Positions 49,111 through 59,889 of a stretch of DNA of 64,000 bases are shown piece by piece; the first letter of the stretch is position 1; each line of letters starts with the position of its first letter. The translations under genes and the position numbers were made by a program. The notes beneath the pieces were generated by a model. The model was not told the DNA's origin and did no database searches. It worked only from the letters and a program-made list of their open reading frames with translations. The stretch spans positions 124,001 to 188,000 of the forward strand of contig SNVD02004405.1 of the NCBI GenBank assembly GCA_013180625.2, in the 5' to 3' direction. This DNA comes from Boswellia sacra. Its lineage: Eukaryota; Streptophyta; Magnoliopsida; Sapindales; Burseraceae.

Positions 49111-50450
49111 ACGAGAGGGTACGGTTAATTTGAATTACACTGCTAAGGTAAGTAGATAATTCTAGTACAAGAGGGGTAAAAATAATGTAATAATTAACAA
49201 ACTATAATGGATGTTTACGCCACATCATCCTGTCAACTTGATTAATTAATTAGGTCAACCCCATTTCCTGTTTAACTTAACCTCTAAAAGAAACGAAATA
49301 TCTTCATTGTCTTGCACGATGCATCCATCTCCTTCCGTGCATGACAATCTTCAATGCATTATAACATAAATATGACCTTCTTTCTTATCAACAAGAATGC
49401 ACAATCCTCTCCTTGCGCACACAACAATCTTCAATGCAGAGAACGCATACAAATATGAATTTGACTACAAAATAATAGACAAAGTAAGCTGTAAGGATAT
49501 TGCATGCATAGAATTATTGGTTAATAATAAAGGACTATTTGATTGTTTTTTGAATATTCAAGGGTACCTTCTTATTTATCAAATCTAAGAGGGTCGGATG
49601 GAAACTATTTAATATTTTATTTTGTATTATTTAGTATTTGACCGATGTGGTTTACTGCCATCACATATAATTATATATAACTAAAGAGCTCAGTTTAGTT
49701 TACAAAAGAACGGAGTTATATATTGATTAGTTTAACCAATTATTAAGGGTTTAAAGGGAAATTCCCCTATGTGCCCATAACTTACATGTTTTTGACACCA
49801 TTTGGCTTCATTATTACATGAATCACCATTGGGTTAATTTAATTCGGAGCTATTCTTGGTAATGTCCATCCAGGTGGCATGCATTTGTCTCACGTGTCAT
49901 TACAGTTATATCCCACGTGACATGCATGTGGTTATCAACGATCATAATTATTTTATCCCATACATGGTTAATTAGTATAATTGTACTATTGGATTATGTC
50001 CGATTAGTATACGAGCAATTTAGTATAGTCTTACCTAAAAACGGTCCAAGTTTATTAAAAAAAATTATTTTGGTGTTAATTCAATGATATATTTTTAAAG
50101 AGTAAATTATTTATTTAATAAATCTTCAATTTATATATATATAAACATGAGTTAATACCACCCTTAATATATCTGTAAAAAACATCAATTGTATTTAGTA
50201 TATGGGTCAATAATAATATACAAATTAGATTAGTAAAATTTATTGTTTATGATACATGTAACCTCCTAAATTTTGTTAAAAATTAAAAAAAGTAAAAATA
50301 AAAATGGACTACTTATTCTTAGTAAAGAGATATTGAATACTGACCACAAAGAGTCAAAAACAAGATGTCTAAAGAATCGCAATCAAGTCTTGAATGAAGA
50401 TCCGAGTTTAAAGCATTTGCTGTTTACATTAATTTTAAAGCATTTGACGC
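49111..50450. other. Copy C upstream region, no gene
   Basis: Non-coding. Holds a local repeat (ACAATCTTCAATGCA at about 49347 and 49427) and the conserved RY/G-box module at 49866-49935. Short open frames lack recognisable domains. Confidence 0.6.
49866..49935. promoter_or_regulatory. Conserved RY / G-box-like repeat module
   Basis: GGTGGCATGCATTTG, then CACGTGTCAT, then CCCACGTGACATGCATG. The RY core CATGCA and ACGT cores alternate within 70 bp, about 0.65 kb upstream of the intact gene. Equivalent modules occur in copy A (11039-11110, 12830-12945) and copy B (44760-44880). RY and G-box pairs are known in seed-specific promoters; a regulatory role here is inferred. Confidence 0.5.
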
Positions 50451-50453
50451 CCC

Positions 50454-50460
50454 ATAAATA
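50454..50460 (+). promoter_or_regulatory. TATA box of the six-cysteine peptide gene
   Basis: ATAAATA about 97 bp before the ATG at 50557, in the same place as TATAAATA in the copy A pseudogene. The first T of the copy A box is C here. Confidence 0.6.
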
Positions 50461-50556
50461 CTTGATTACAACTCATTTCAAAGCAAAGCGATCGAGGAAC
50501 AGAATCGAATACATACAGGATTGCCAGCATTGCAAAAGACTTGAGATAAAGAGGAA

Positions 50557-51065
50557 ATGGCGAACAAAGTCGCTGCATTGTTGGTGATCTGCCTTGTTTT
50601 TGTTGCTGCTGTCGAGCTCCCTAAGGTTGCTGCTCAGAATAATTATAACAACTGCTTCCCCGCCTGCGATAAGGATTGCGTGTCCAAGGGCCATGCCAAG
50701 AGCTGGTGTTTCCATATGTGCGACATTGAGTGCTTCAACAAAGATAACACCGGTAATTAAAGCTTCTTCTTTCTTTTTCTTTTCATATTGCAAATTAACT
50801 CTAAACTAGTTTTTTCATGTTTCTTATGGGTTAAATATTTGCATGCACGTGAAGCCCGAGTCTTTGATAGATCATAGAGGGTTTAAAATTGAGGGATGAT
50901 CAAAATTATTTATCATGCCACATTATTAATTTTTTTATAATGTTTTTGTAAATACTTGCTTTGTCTCATCTTTTGATTTTGGTTAGCAATTTGGTGCCAT
51001 AGACCTTCTGATTTGCTTCTCCTGATCGTATTTGTGCAGAGAGGTGGAAGGGCAAGAAAGTGTAA
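50557..51065 (+). CDS. Small secreted six-cysteine peptide, Ole e 6-like
   Basis: Two exons, 50557-50752 and 51040-51065, with a GT-AG intron (donor GTAATT, acceptor TTTGTGCAG), give 73 residues; the last eight are ERWKGKKV. Residues 1-27 form a signal peptide (MANKVAALLVICLVFVAAVE). The mature part, about 45 residues, has Cys spacing C-x3-C-x3-C-x9-C-x3-C-x3-C (CFPACDKDC, then CFHMCDIEC). This is the spacing of the pollen protein Ole e 6, a two-helix fold held by three disulfides with no known enzymatic activity. Without splicing the frame would end two codons after the donor. The exon-intron layout is supported by the same splice sites in the copy A pseudogene. It is the only intact member of the triplicated locus. 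The family assignment rests on the Cys pattern and size; function is unknown, with a role in pollen or seed possible. Confidence 0.8.
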
Positions 51066-51129
51066 GCATGTGTTTAATGGATGGCATCTCTCCTCGGTGG
51101 CCGCCGCCATGAGAAAATAATCAAAGTTT

Positions 51130-51965
51130 CATTTGTACTTTCTCTCTTAATCATGTGTAATGGCTTCATCTGAGATTATGAAGTCAATTTAATTTATTGG
51201 TTTTGTTATCTGAAAATTAGACCGCTCTCTCCTTGCGTATTTTTAATGTTAATTGGTTATTGTTTCGTTGTTTGCAAATCTGTGAAATGAGCGACCAATA
51301 TAATTCTATCTTCACATATAAGAATTGTGTACTTAAAAATTGGTCACTTCTGCAAGTACAAAGCTCCAATCCACTTAAAACTGAACTGCGGAGTCATTTA
51401 TGAATTATTACAATATTCTAAAGTACATTTATGCATGGCAGAATGCAAATTCCTTATTTCAATTAATACATATATGTATTTTTTATCTAGACAGGATGAG
51501 AGCTGAGTTTAACATATTTTTTTAAATGATTAACTGTTAATTTTTTTTTTTTTGATAATCCCTAACTTATAAGATTTTTTAAATTTCTTTTTGTATTTTA
51601 TAATTATGATGGGCTCATTTTTAATGTTTCAAAATTACATATTAATATTTGTAGTTTATAATTCAAGTCAACACTTATTATACAATAAACTAAAAGATTG
51701 AAAACATAAAACAGAAAAAAAAACAACAATTCAAAATGTCTACGTCACAAGCATTAAATTATCAAAGTTAATTAAAATATTTAAATCACTTTTATTAGCC
51801 AAATTTATATAATTTTTCATTGAAAATAAAGGAAATGTTAAAAACAATAATAATAATAAGTAAAACTCTCTTTAATTTTGACAACTATATAAGTATTGTT
51901 GGATCAAATTTATATCAATAATTCTACAAGGATTAAAAAGCATAAATAAATCAACATTTTTTTAT
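51130..51965. other. Intergenic, end of copy C
   Basis: A/T-rich. The copy C match runs to about 51480. Beyond it only A- and T-rich runs. No gene. Confidence 0.6.
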
Positions 51966-52420
51966 CGGGATAATTTACCAATGACCATGAGGTTTGGGCT
52001 AATGACACAAATGACCTCACCTTTTGGAAATTAGCAGAAATGATCCCAATGTTTATTTGTGCCGTTAAGTTTATAACTATAAGGGTAAATTAGTAAATTC
52101 TATCAAAATTTAAAATCATTCCATAAATCCTTATTTTAATTTCAATATATCAAAATTAAAGATTTTGATTAAACACCCTAAGATAATGAACACCTCAACC
52201 AGATTACCTAACACTCTCTCCAATTACATAACTACCCCCAGAACACCACCCATTTATTTCAAAATTAATTTTAAATTTTTTTCTGGAAAATCAAACAGCG
52301 TTGGATTTACTATCATAGCCACTAGTAACTGTCCTTTAGGCGCGTTTGACGACACCACCACTATCAGGAAAGTCACTGGAGGGAATCCAATGCATATCCG
52401 CCATCAACTTCTCCATTGAT

Positions 52421-52498
52421 AGTGGCTATTCATGGGATCCGATGATTGAAGTTACAGTGGCTGAAATTTCAATCGTCGAATCCCATCAATAGCCACCT
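52421..52498. repeat. Inverted repeat, about 33-bp arms
   Basis: The left arm AGTGGCTATTCATGGGATCC at 52421-52440, continuing to 52453, is matched inverted by 52464-52498 with few mismatches, leaving a loop of about 10 bp. It sits in the G/C-richer interior of the Mutator-like element. Confidence 0.85.
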
Positions 52499-52931
52499 TA
52501 AATGGGGGAGTGGACGACGAATATGGAAAGATCATCCTCCAGCAACTTCCCTGGTGGTGGCGGTGTAGTCTCATGTGCCAAGGCGGCGGTGGCCGACGAT
52601 TGACGACAGTGATTCCAGCGACTCCATTTGATTTTCTATTTTATTTGATTTTTATTATTTTTAATAATAAATTAATAAATGTATTTACTTTTTTATTTAT
52701 TTTTAATTTTTATAAAATAATTTAATAAATATATTTAATTATTTTATTTATTTTTAATTTTTATAAAATAATTTAATAAATATAAATATTTATTTTTAAT
52801 TTTTAGAAAATAATGAATAAATATATTTAATTACTTTATTTATTTTTAATATTTAGAAAATAATTTAATTATTCTTATATTATATTTCAAATAATAAATA
52901 TATTTATATATGTCAAATGTAAATGGAGAGT

Positions 52932-52985
52932 TGGCATAGTGGTAGTGCATGAAAATGCAAATGTTATGGTGTTGGATTTGAATCC
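52932..52985 (+). other. tRNA-like A and B boxes, possible SINE head
   Basis: TGGCATAGTGGT (52932-52943) fits the RNA polymerase III A box, and GGATTTGAATCC (52974-52985) approximates the B box at tRNA-like spacing. No cloverleaf is evident, so this is not a working tRNA. It may be a SINE relic. No target duplication identified. Confidence 0.35.
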
Positions 52986-53671
52986 CCTCACTCATTCGTT
53001 TTAAAAAATTTATTCAAAAGGCATTAAAAGTCATTTTATCCATTTTTAATCGAGTTATTTAACCTCGTGATTATTTATTAAATTTTATCAAAAAGTAAGG
53101 ACATCTCTGCTAATTTTAAAAAAGGTGAGATCATTTGTGTAGACCAAACCTTAGGGTCAATGGTGAAATTATCCTTTTTTTAAATTTTACAACTAAAGAC
53201 TAAAAAGCAAATGATAATTTATTCTATTAGCTAATGATTGGAATTTTTGTATTTATTTAAGTCAAAAATTTTAGATAAAAATATATCATTTAAAGTTTTA
53301 AAAATATAATTAACTTATACAATTACTTAATATATAAATAATTAGCTATAATCTCAAATAAATTTTTGAGTGGGGATATTTACACCCATTTTTTTCCTCT
53401 ACAGACCTAATTGTTTTAGTTAAAAATTATATCACTATAATACCCAAAAAAGAATTTATTATGAATTTTAATTAATAAAATTAGAACTTTGTAATTAACC
53501 AGATTAATCCTAATTTTAAACCCTTATTACTAAATTAACATCAATCCTAATTTTTAAATTCTTGGTTCCCTTTAAAATTGGTTCAAGTCCGAATCCTACA
53601 ATAATACCCTTTCAACCATTTTTAATAATTCAAGTTGAACAATCCAAATCGAAATCTTGGTGGCGTATAGT

Positions 53672-54153
53672 CAGGGACGGAGCCAGCATATGCCTACGAG
53701 GGGCAGTTGCCCCCGCTGGAGCCAAGAAAATTTTCGAAGACCTCATTTTTATATTTTTTAATTGATTATAAATCAATACTTATATGTACAAATTCAAACT
53801 TTCTTTAATTTTTTTCTTCAAAAAATTGTATATAATATTCCCTTCATCATTATTCATCAATATTTTTCTATCTCATTTAATTTTACATTTTACATATAAG
53901 CTACCTTTGAATATATTAATATGAAATTTAGGATTTTTAATTAAATAAATTATTAATTATTCTATTTTATCATTTTTTTTAAGATTTCAATTTAAAATTG
54001 TATTATAAATAGACCTTCAAAATAATATAAATATATAACATTAAGTTTTCTTTTAAGTTTCATAACTAGCTATATATTACTTGAATTAAATTATCTTCAT
54101 ATATTATAGTTCAATCTTGTCCCTTTTAACTAAATTTTCTAGCTCCGTCACTG
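53672..54153. mobile_element. hAT-like element nested in the Pack-MULE
   Basis: Ends CAGGGACGGAGC and GCTCCGTCACTG are inverted repeats with one mismatch. The 8-bp flanks CGTATAGT and CAGATAGT agree at six of eight. The left part has the GGGGCAGTTGCCCCCG palindrome-like motif common in plant elements of this type. It interrupts the sequence captured by the host element. Confidence 0.8.
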
Positions 54154-54504
54154 CAGATAGTTACCGGGTAATTTGCGTGGCATTGGGTTTGCAAGGTGGT
54201 CTCTGTCACGCCTAGGATTGTTTAGGTGTTTGTTCGGGGGCTCCTCGGGCGTTGCGGAACTAGCTAGCATCACTTCCAATTTTGCTGTGCCGCCCTTATT
54301 TGCCTTGGAGTAGCCAATCCAATTATCTTGCGGGTTAAACACTCGAATTAGCTTCTCTCTTGTCTTTTGAGTGTTGATGCAGAAAAATTCAGAACTTAAT
54401 GAATCGTTCTTGGTTTGTTTGTGCTTGAGATAAACTTCTTGTTTGGTCAAATCCTCCTCAAACTCACTTCTCTTGTTCCAACTTCGAATCAAATTTGCTA
54501 CCAA
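54154..54504 (-). pseudogene. Captured coding fragment, unrecognised
   Basis: An open frame of about 118 codons (54148-54504) inside the Pack-MULE, with normal-looking polar composition (FEEDLTKQEVYLKHKQTKND, PRRDRDHLANPMPRKLPGN). The last codons run into the nested hAT-like element, beyond which similar reading resumes at about 53670 downwards (PPRFRFGLFN). I do not recognise the parent gene. It may be an exon captured from a host gene or chance. Confidence 0.4.
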
Positions 54505-54699
54505 ATCTTCAAATCTAGATTTAGATTCATGTTTCTCTCATGACCGGGTGGTTGGTCACCCCTTGATTTCTTCTTATTTTTATTTTTTATAAATGAAGTT
54601 TTATTTGTTCAGGTATTTTATTAAATATTTAGATTTTAATTTAAGTACACTTAATAATAAAATTGGTTTTGGGTGTAAATAGTCCCACCCTAAATTTTT

Positions 54700-55295
54700 A
54701 GTTACCAATTATACAATCTAAGTTTAAATATAGGAAATTAAATTATGCTTTGTCAAAAATAATTTTTTAAATATGCAATTATATTTATTAAAATTATATC
54801 TCCTTGCTAAAATCCTATTAGTAATAATATAAAATGTAATATATTTTATAGCAATATATGAATATAATATAAATTAAAGGTATGAAATTATTTGAAAATT
54901 ATGAATATGTTAACCAATCAATCTTTTTTAAAAAAATTTACAAGAATAATTTTTGTATCCTCTTATCTATTATAAATATGCTTTTGCTTTTTGCTACGTG
55001 TTACAAACTTTTCCCTTCCCATAAGTTAAAACAAGATAACAAATTTTGTTTGTGTATTTGAAGTTTCTATTTTTAAAATTTAAAAAGAATATATGATTAA
55101 TTTTAAATCTTTTTAAATTTTAAAATGATGTGTGATTGATATTAATTTAAATGTATTAGAAAATTTACATTTTCAGAAAACAGTTTGAAAAAAATATAAA
55201 CAAACACAACCTAAATAGTCTCTCCTTTTCAGAGGTATGCATGAAAACATGATAAAGATCTCTATGGCAAGGATGACACTAATTTGGTGGTTTAA
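54700..55295. other. Intergenic
   Basis: A/T-rich. 54990-55260 resembles 48480-48580. It includes the 3' flank of the defensin-like gene. No gene seen. Confidence 0.55.
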
Positions 55296-55754
55296 TTATT
55301 TGTTTAATGATAAAAGGCTTTGGCTTTCAGCATGAGTTGCATTAAGACTAATTCCAGCAGGTGGCCATTTTCCAGGACACCTGGGCGGAGCAGGTGGGTT
55401 ACAAGGGGCGCCACGTTTAAATGAACATACACACTGATCATAGGGGATTCCGCCGCCCGCAGCGCGACAAGCTGCAACTATTTCCCCGATTCCTCTGTAA
55501 CACGGACGGCATACTTCCTCGCACGCACTCAAATTCGGACACCCACCACCGATAGTACAGAGCTGACAGCCCTTCACTTTGGGCACCATTCTATTGACTG
55601 CACGCAACAACAACCAGTAATTTATTAAAAAAAAAAAAAGGTCTCCCAGTTTCACCCCACATAGACAAAGAATTCAATAGAAGAAATTGAGCAAACCTGA
55701 AGCAAACATGATCATGACAAAAAGCAAGTACAACGAAGCAGAGAATTTGGCCAT
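55296..55754 (-). CDS. Defensin-like secreted cysteine-rich protein
   Basis: Two exons, 55697-55754 and 55296-55597, with a 99-bp GT-AG intron (donor CAG/GTTTGC, acceptor GTGCAG), give 119 residues. Exon 1 encodes the signal peptide MAKFSASLYLLFVMIMFAS, the usual first exon of plant defensin-like genes. The mature part has ten cysteines in its first 90 residues (GCQLC, GGGC, ACEEVCRPC, AAC, QCVC, PC, RC). The C-x3-C (CEEVC) and C-x-C (CVC) pair is the signature of the cysteine-stabilised alpha-beta fold. After CNPPAPPRCPGKWPP comes a tail of about 28 residues without cysteine, longer than usual. Such proteins are commonly antimicrobial or reproductive signals; which one applies here is unknown. 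Joining the exons keeps a single frame, and the alternative of reading through the intron lacks a signal peptide. Confidence 0.75.
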
Positions 55755-55828
55755 CTGTTTTGGAAAAACCTGTCGGAGATAGACTGCAAATAAATAAAAA
55801 TGTCCACATGGCCGTGCCTCGGAGGGTT

Positions 55829-55834
55829 CTTATA
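55829..55834 (-). promoter_or_regulatory. TATA box of the defensin-like gene
   Basis: The minus strand reads CCTATAAGAACC, about 75-80 bp before the ATG at 55754. A second candidate, TTTATATAG, lies further up near 55950. Confidence 0.5.
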
Positions 55835-56439
55835 GGTTAATTATGGGCTGATCAGCTTAGGCAAGAAAATCTGGAAGCTGGTAGCATTAACGAGACAGAA
55901 TCTCCAAGATATCTTAGATATCTTTGAGCCAGTTGCGGATTGTTATTGCTATATAAACAAGCAGTTTTTGTTTTGTCGTAGAAAAAATCAATTTTAGAAA
56001 AAAGTGGAAAGGTATTCGGCAAAACAACTTTTAAAAATTACTTTGCTTTTGAAAAACAGATAAAAATGTTTGAAATTGATGTTGTCGTAACTTTTATTAT
56101 GTACAATGACAAAAAAAAAATACGTATAATATTCATTTGTAATATTTAACAATTTTAAACAAATTTTATATAAATTACTTTTCTATATAAATATCAATAA
56201 AATGTATAATTATTTTTTAATTTATGTAAAATATATGGATTTATAATTAAATATATGTTTAATTTAATTTCATTGAATAGTAAAATCAAATTCATTTAAG
56301 TTTAATATATTTGTAATAAATGCACAAATTCATTTATAAAATAATTGATATTTATTTATAAAATTTATAATATATTTCTATGTATATTATAATTAATAAA
56401 GTTATATAAAATTTATAATATATATATCAATTAAATTTA

Positions 56440-56870
56440 TTTTATGAGATTTAAAAAATTTGCAAAAACAAAAAAATTAAAATAGTCGCAAGAGAGGTCA
56501 CCGGACTGCAGTCGAAGACAGCACCAGCGACCATTCCAGTGGGGCATCCGACAACACCTCCATGATTGGATTGCCGACATTCGGTCTAACGCTCCATGCT
56601 AGTTTTCATGGCAAAAGGCGTGTCTTTTTGTAGCAGAACACGACAAAACTTTTTGGCTGTAAATTCAGCGTGTTCTACTGCAAAACGGCACGCCTTTTGC
56701 AGTGAAAACCATCACAAAATGTCAAATTGCACGTCGGCGATCATGGAGGTGCCAGTGGTGCTGCCAGACGCGCCACAAGAACAATTACCGGCAGCAGTCC
56801 AGTGACCCCTAGAGCTACTGTTTTAATTTTTTTTTAGTTTTTGCAATTTTTTTAAATATGATATTTCTAA
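56440..56870. mobile_element. Foldback element with long imperfect arms
   Basis: The sequence is an inverted repeat about a centre near 56655. The inner stem 56611-56642 (GCAAAAGGCGTG..GAACACG) pairs with 56669-56700 at 28 of 32 positions. Outward matches continue: CACCTCCATGAT at 56556 against ATCATGGAGGTG at 56739; GGTCACCGGACTGC at 56494 against GCAGTCCAGTGACC at 56792; and A-rich against T-rich flanks. Arms total about 200 bp each. Looser inverted similarity may extend to about 56008 and 57124. The frame at 56596-56805 is a by-product. Confidence 0.8.
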
Positions 56871-57124
56871 ATTTTTTTAAAAAATAAAAATAAATAATTA
56901 AAAATATTTAGTTATTAATTAAGTATATTTTATAAAAAATTAAAAATGAAGGAATTTTGTAATTTTATTTTTCTAATAAGGACATTTCAAACATTTATTA
57001 TTTTAAAAGCAGAAGTAGGTCTCCAAAAGTAGATGACTTGCAGCTTTTAAGGTCCTTATAAATCCAACTTTTTTCTACAGTAGCTTCTTTTTGAAGTAGG
57101 TGTAAAAGCAATCCCAAACACCCT

Positions 57125-57565
57125 TTGGTTCCTGTTGCTACAGAAAAAAGCTTTTTTTTTTTTACAGCAATAGCAATTCCAAACTAACCGTTAATTTATA
57201 ATCCTTATAAAATGTAACTCCATATCTGTTACCAAAATCCTGTAGCGTTTTGACATATGGTATTTTCAAAAATTCTGACTCATTGGAAACTACTCTACAT
57301 AAAGGCTATCATCAGATTTTGTTAGTGTGACAAGTACAAATTTTTGTATCAGGAAAAGGAATTTCAACTACTTAATTTTACGTATACAATTATCAATATA
57401 CGTAAGAAATTAAAAAAAAAAAGGTTGTGATAAACCTAAAAGTATCCAAGCTAAGAAATCGAAACTTAGAATAGGAATTTTTTACGACTGAAATCAAGAA
57501 CCATTATAATTTTGACACCAAAAAGGGAATTTTCCACATCCCTTTCTAGTTTCGAAGACTATGAT
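57125..57565. other. Intergenic
   Basis: 57230-57350 matches 48590-48745. No gene seen. Confidence 0.55.
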
Positions 57566-58417
57566 TAGGGATGGCAAAAAAAAATCGGGTTGTGTGGGTA
57601 TTCGGATTTTCCGAGGATACTTTTTTCCTGATTTGCGGGGTTCAAGTGCAAGGACGGGTGAAGTTTTGCAAATTTATATCCGGGTGTGGTTCAGGTGCAG
57701 TATACACCCTCCCCGCCCCGCACCCACATCGAATAATATAATATATTTTAAAAAATTAAAATTATATGTATATAATGTATTATATTAGTCATGTGTTAAT
57801 CAATTTAATCAACATTAGCAAGAGAAAGAATAAAGAAATTCATTTGTTTTTCGCAAAAATTATATAACAATGAAAACATTTTCTAAAACATTTGTCACTA
57901 TCATAATAGTGGTACAAAATCTTATTATGGTTGAGACAAGGAGATTTAATCACTATTAAAATCACTATAGATTTGTGATTCCACAAATATATAAAAATAA
58001 GTAAATAAATCGAAATCAATTTTTTTACAATAATTTAAAATTAATATGCCTAACATTATCACATTTGTAAAATATATTAGGCTTTGTAATATAATTTAAA
58101 AAGGCCCAAAACAAATTTAAAGAAAGACCCTTTAATGGACTTAAGCCCATATTAAATTAGTTAGCCCAAAAAAAGTTCAGAGGAAATTTATTCAGCCCAG
58201 CCCAACAAGAAAAATCATTCACAAACTGGAGAAATCCGAGGATTTATTCCTAGTAAACTCTGGGTGCGGGGAGAGGAATATATAGCGGAGGAAACCCACA
58301 CCTGCACCGCATGCCAAAATTCCAAGGAAAATCTGGTGATCGGGCAAGACACCACATAACCTAGTCTAGGTGCAGAAATGTAAAACCCACACCTGCACCT
58401 GGATTTTGTCATCTCTA
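57566..58417. mobile_element. hAT-like non-autonomous element, 852 bp
   Basis: Ends TAGGGATGGCAAAA and, on the other strand, TAGAGATGACAAAA. The 8-bp flanks ACTATGAT and ACTAGGAT agree at seven of eight. Both subterminal regions are rich in G/C words (GGGGTTC, CCCCGCCCCGC, GGTGCGGGG) and the middle is A/T-rich. No transposase frame, so non-autonomous. Confidence 0.85.
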
Positions 58418-58651
58418 ACTAGGATGATAAATAATAACTTCAATAATCCATTGTTCTCCTCATTTATCCTTCCTTGCTTTATCTTCCCCACTTATTTTTC
58501 CTATTTTAGTATCTAGTTCTAGTCGAATTTGACTCTATTAAAAAAAAATTGATTAGCACATTCTATGATACTTAAATCTGACAATAGTGACATAGTCACA
58601 CCCCTCCAAGTTTGATTGAAAAATCAAACAAGGGTAAAGCCAAATAGCTTC

Positions 58652-58697
<46 letters not shown>

Positions 58698-59513
58698 GTT
58701 AGTGGTTAGGAGTACTATGAAAGAAATTCCCTACATTTTGATAGAAAAAGAATATAAACAAGCAAGAAGACTTTTCATAATTTTTTTATCATGGATTATG
58801 TAATTGCCAACAAAATTTGGTTCTTTTTACAAACTTGATGTGTATAAATCCACGTTTCTAGAAATTTATTACAACTGAACCTTCTCAAATTGTTTCTTTT
58901 TAAGAACAAAAAAGATTTTTGATAAAACAAATACCAAAAAAAAGCACAGGCCTTGGACCTGTAGTGGATCTTGAAGAACTATTTTTTGCATCTTCCTGGC
59001 TAAATCTACCCACATTATGATTATTTGTTAATGGTTGATGTTTGATAAAGTTGCGTTTTGAAACACGAAGTTCTGATCCCTGAGGGATAATATCAACCAC
59101 TTCATATCCATTAGATGCATCAGTTATGGTTATTTCATATCTCCTTTACCTTTTCGTATGATTTTGTTTACTATACCTGTTGCCCTAGTATTATGAACCG
59201 TATTATAACTTTTAATTCTGTTGAGATAAATCTAACCTCTTCACCTATTCCACTTGTGCATATGAACACCTTTGCTAATCGCAGAATCGAGAAAAAAAAA
59301 GTGATTTCATTATATTTTAACGAGAAACAGATCCTATCACAAAAATAATTTTTTTAGTGGGACGGTAGTTCTGAAAAGATAAATTGTCGATCTTTTTTTA
59401 ACTTGGGGGAATACGATCGGATGTGCTAAGTCAAACTCCTACGGTAAAATAAGAACGGCCCCCACATGCAAAGCCCCTGATTACCATCAGTAATAACTTA
59501 TTTTAGTTCATAC

Positions 59514-59609
<96 letters not shown>

Positions 59610-59855
59610 TTGGATACCGAAACTTAAAATTTTTAAGTTAAATCCAGACGTCAATTAATGATCATTCATCTTATCAATCCACCATCTAATCAATTCACTG
59701 TTACGATTAAAAGTAAAAAAATCACATTTAATGATACCAGCTCATCAACAATCTCACTGGTATCATCAATAATATGAACCATTAAATTATTGAGATAAAT
59801 AATCATTAATTAATGTCTGAAATTAAGTTAAAAATTTTAAGTTAAAATATCCATC

Positions 59856-59889
<34 letters not shown>

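Larger units (their letters stand above)
47460..51500. repeat. Copy C of the tandem duplication, with intact gene
   Basis: 47478-47585 matches 745-830 and 22330-22415. 47985-48095 matches the interrupted junction at 870-912 plus 10177-10240. 49866-49990 matches the CATGCAT module. 50400-51130 matches the pseudogene region of copy A, and 51390-51480 matches 21840-21900. It is interrupted by two small transposons and by a block related to the vicilin flank (48460-49110). Confidence 0.7.
51966..53174. mobile_element. Mutator-like element with long inverted ends
   Basis: The left end (GGATAATTTACCAATGACC, continuing with ACACAAATGACCTCACC and AAATTAGCAGAAATG) is matched inverted at the right end over about 75 bp with scattered changes. 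The probable 9-bp flanks TTTTTTTAT and TTTTTTTAA agree at eight of nine but are low-complexity. The interior 52310-52620 is richer in G/C than its surroundings and may be captured sequence; no protein was recognised. Short frames at 52165-52419 and 52510-52725 are not convincing genes. Confidence 0.7.
53368..54690. mobile_element. Pack-MULE-like element with perfect 9-bp target duplication
   Basis: Inverted ends GAGTGGGGATATTTACACCC and, on the other strand, GGGTGGGACTATTTACACCC. TAAATTTTT flanks both sides (53359-53367, 54691-54699). The 9-bp duplication is diagnostic of Mutator. It encloses a minus-strand open frame and a nested hAT-like element, and has no transposase. Confidence 0.9.

Noticed and set aside
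52923..52995. Functional tRNA gene
   Set aside because: Only A- and B-box-like motifs are seen; acceptor and anticodon stems do not pair convincingly.
56596..56805. 69-codon Cys-containing plus-strand frame
   Set aside because: It lies across the foldback hairpin, lacks a signal peptide, and cysteine spacing is irregular.
59510..59606. Long AT run as a promoter or matrix attachment site
   Set aside because: It is a simple microsatellite; nothing else supports a regulatory role.
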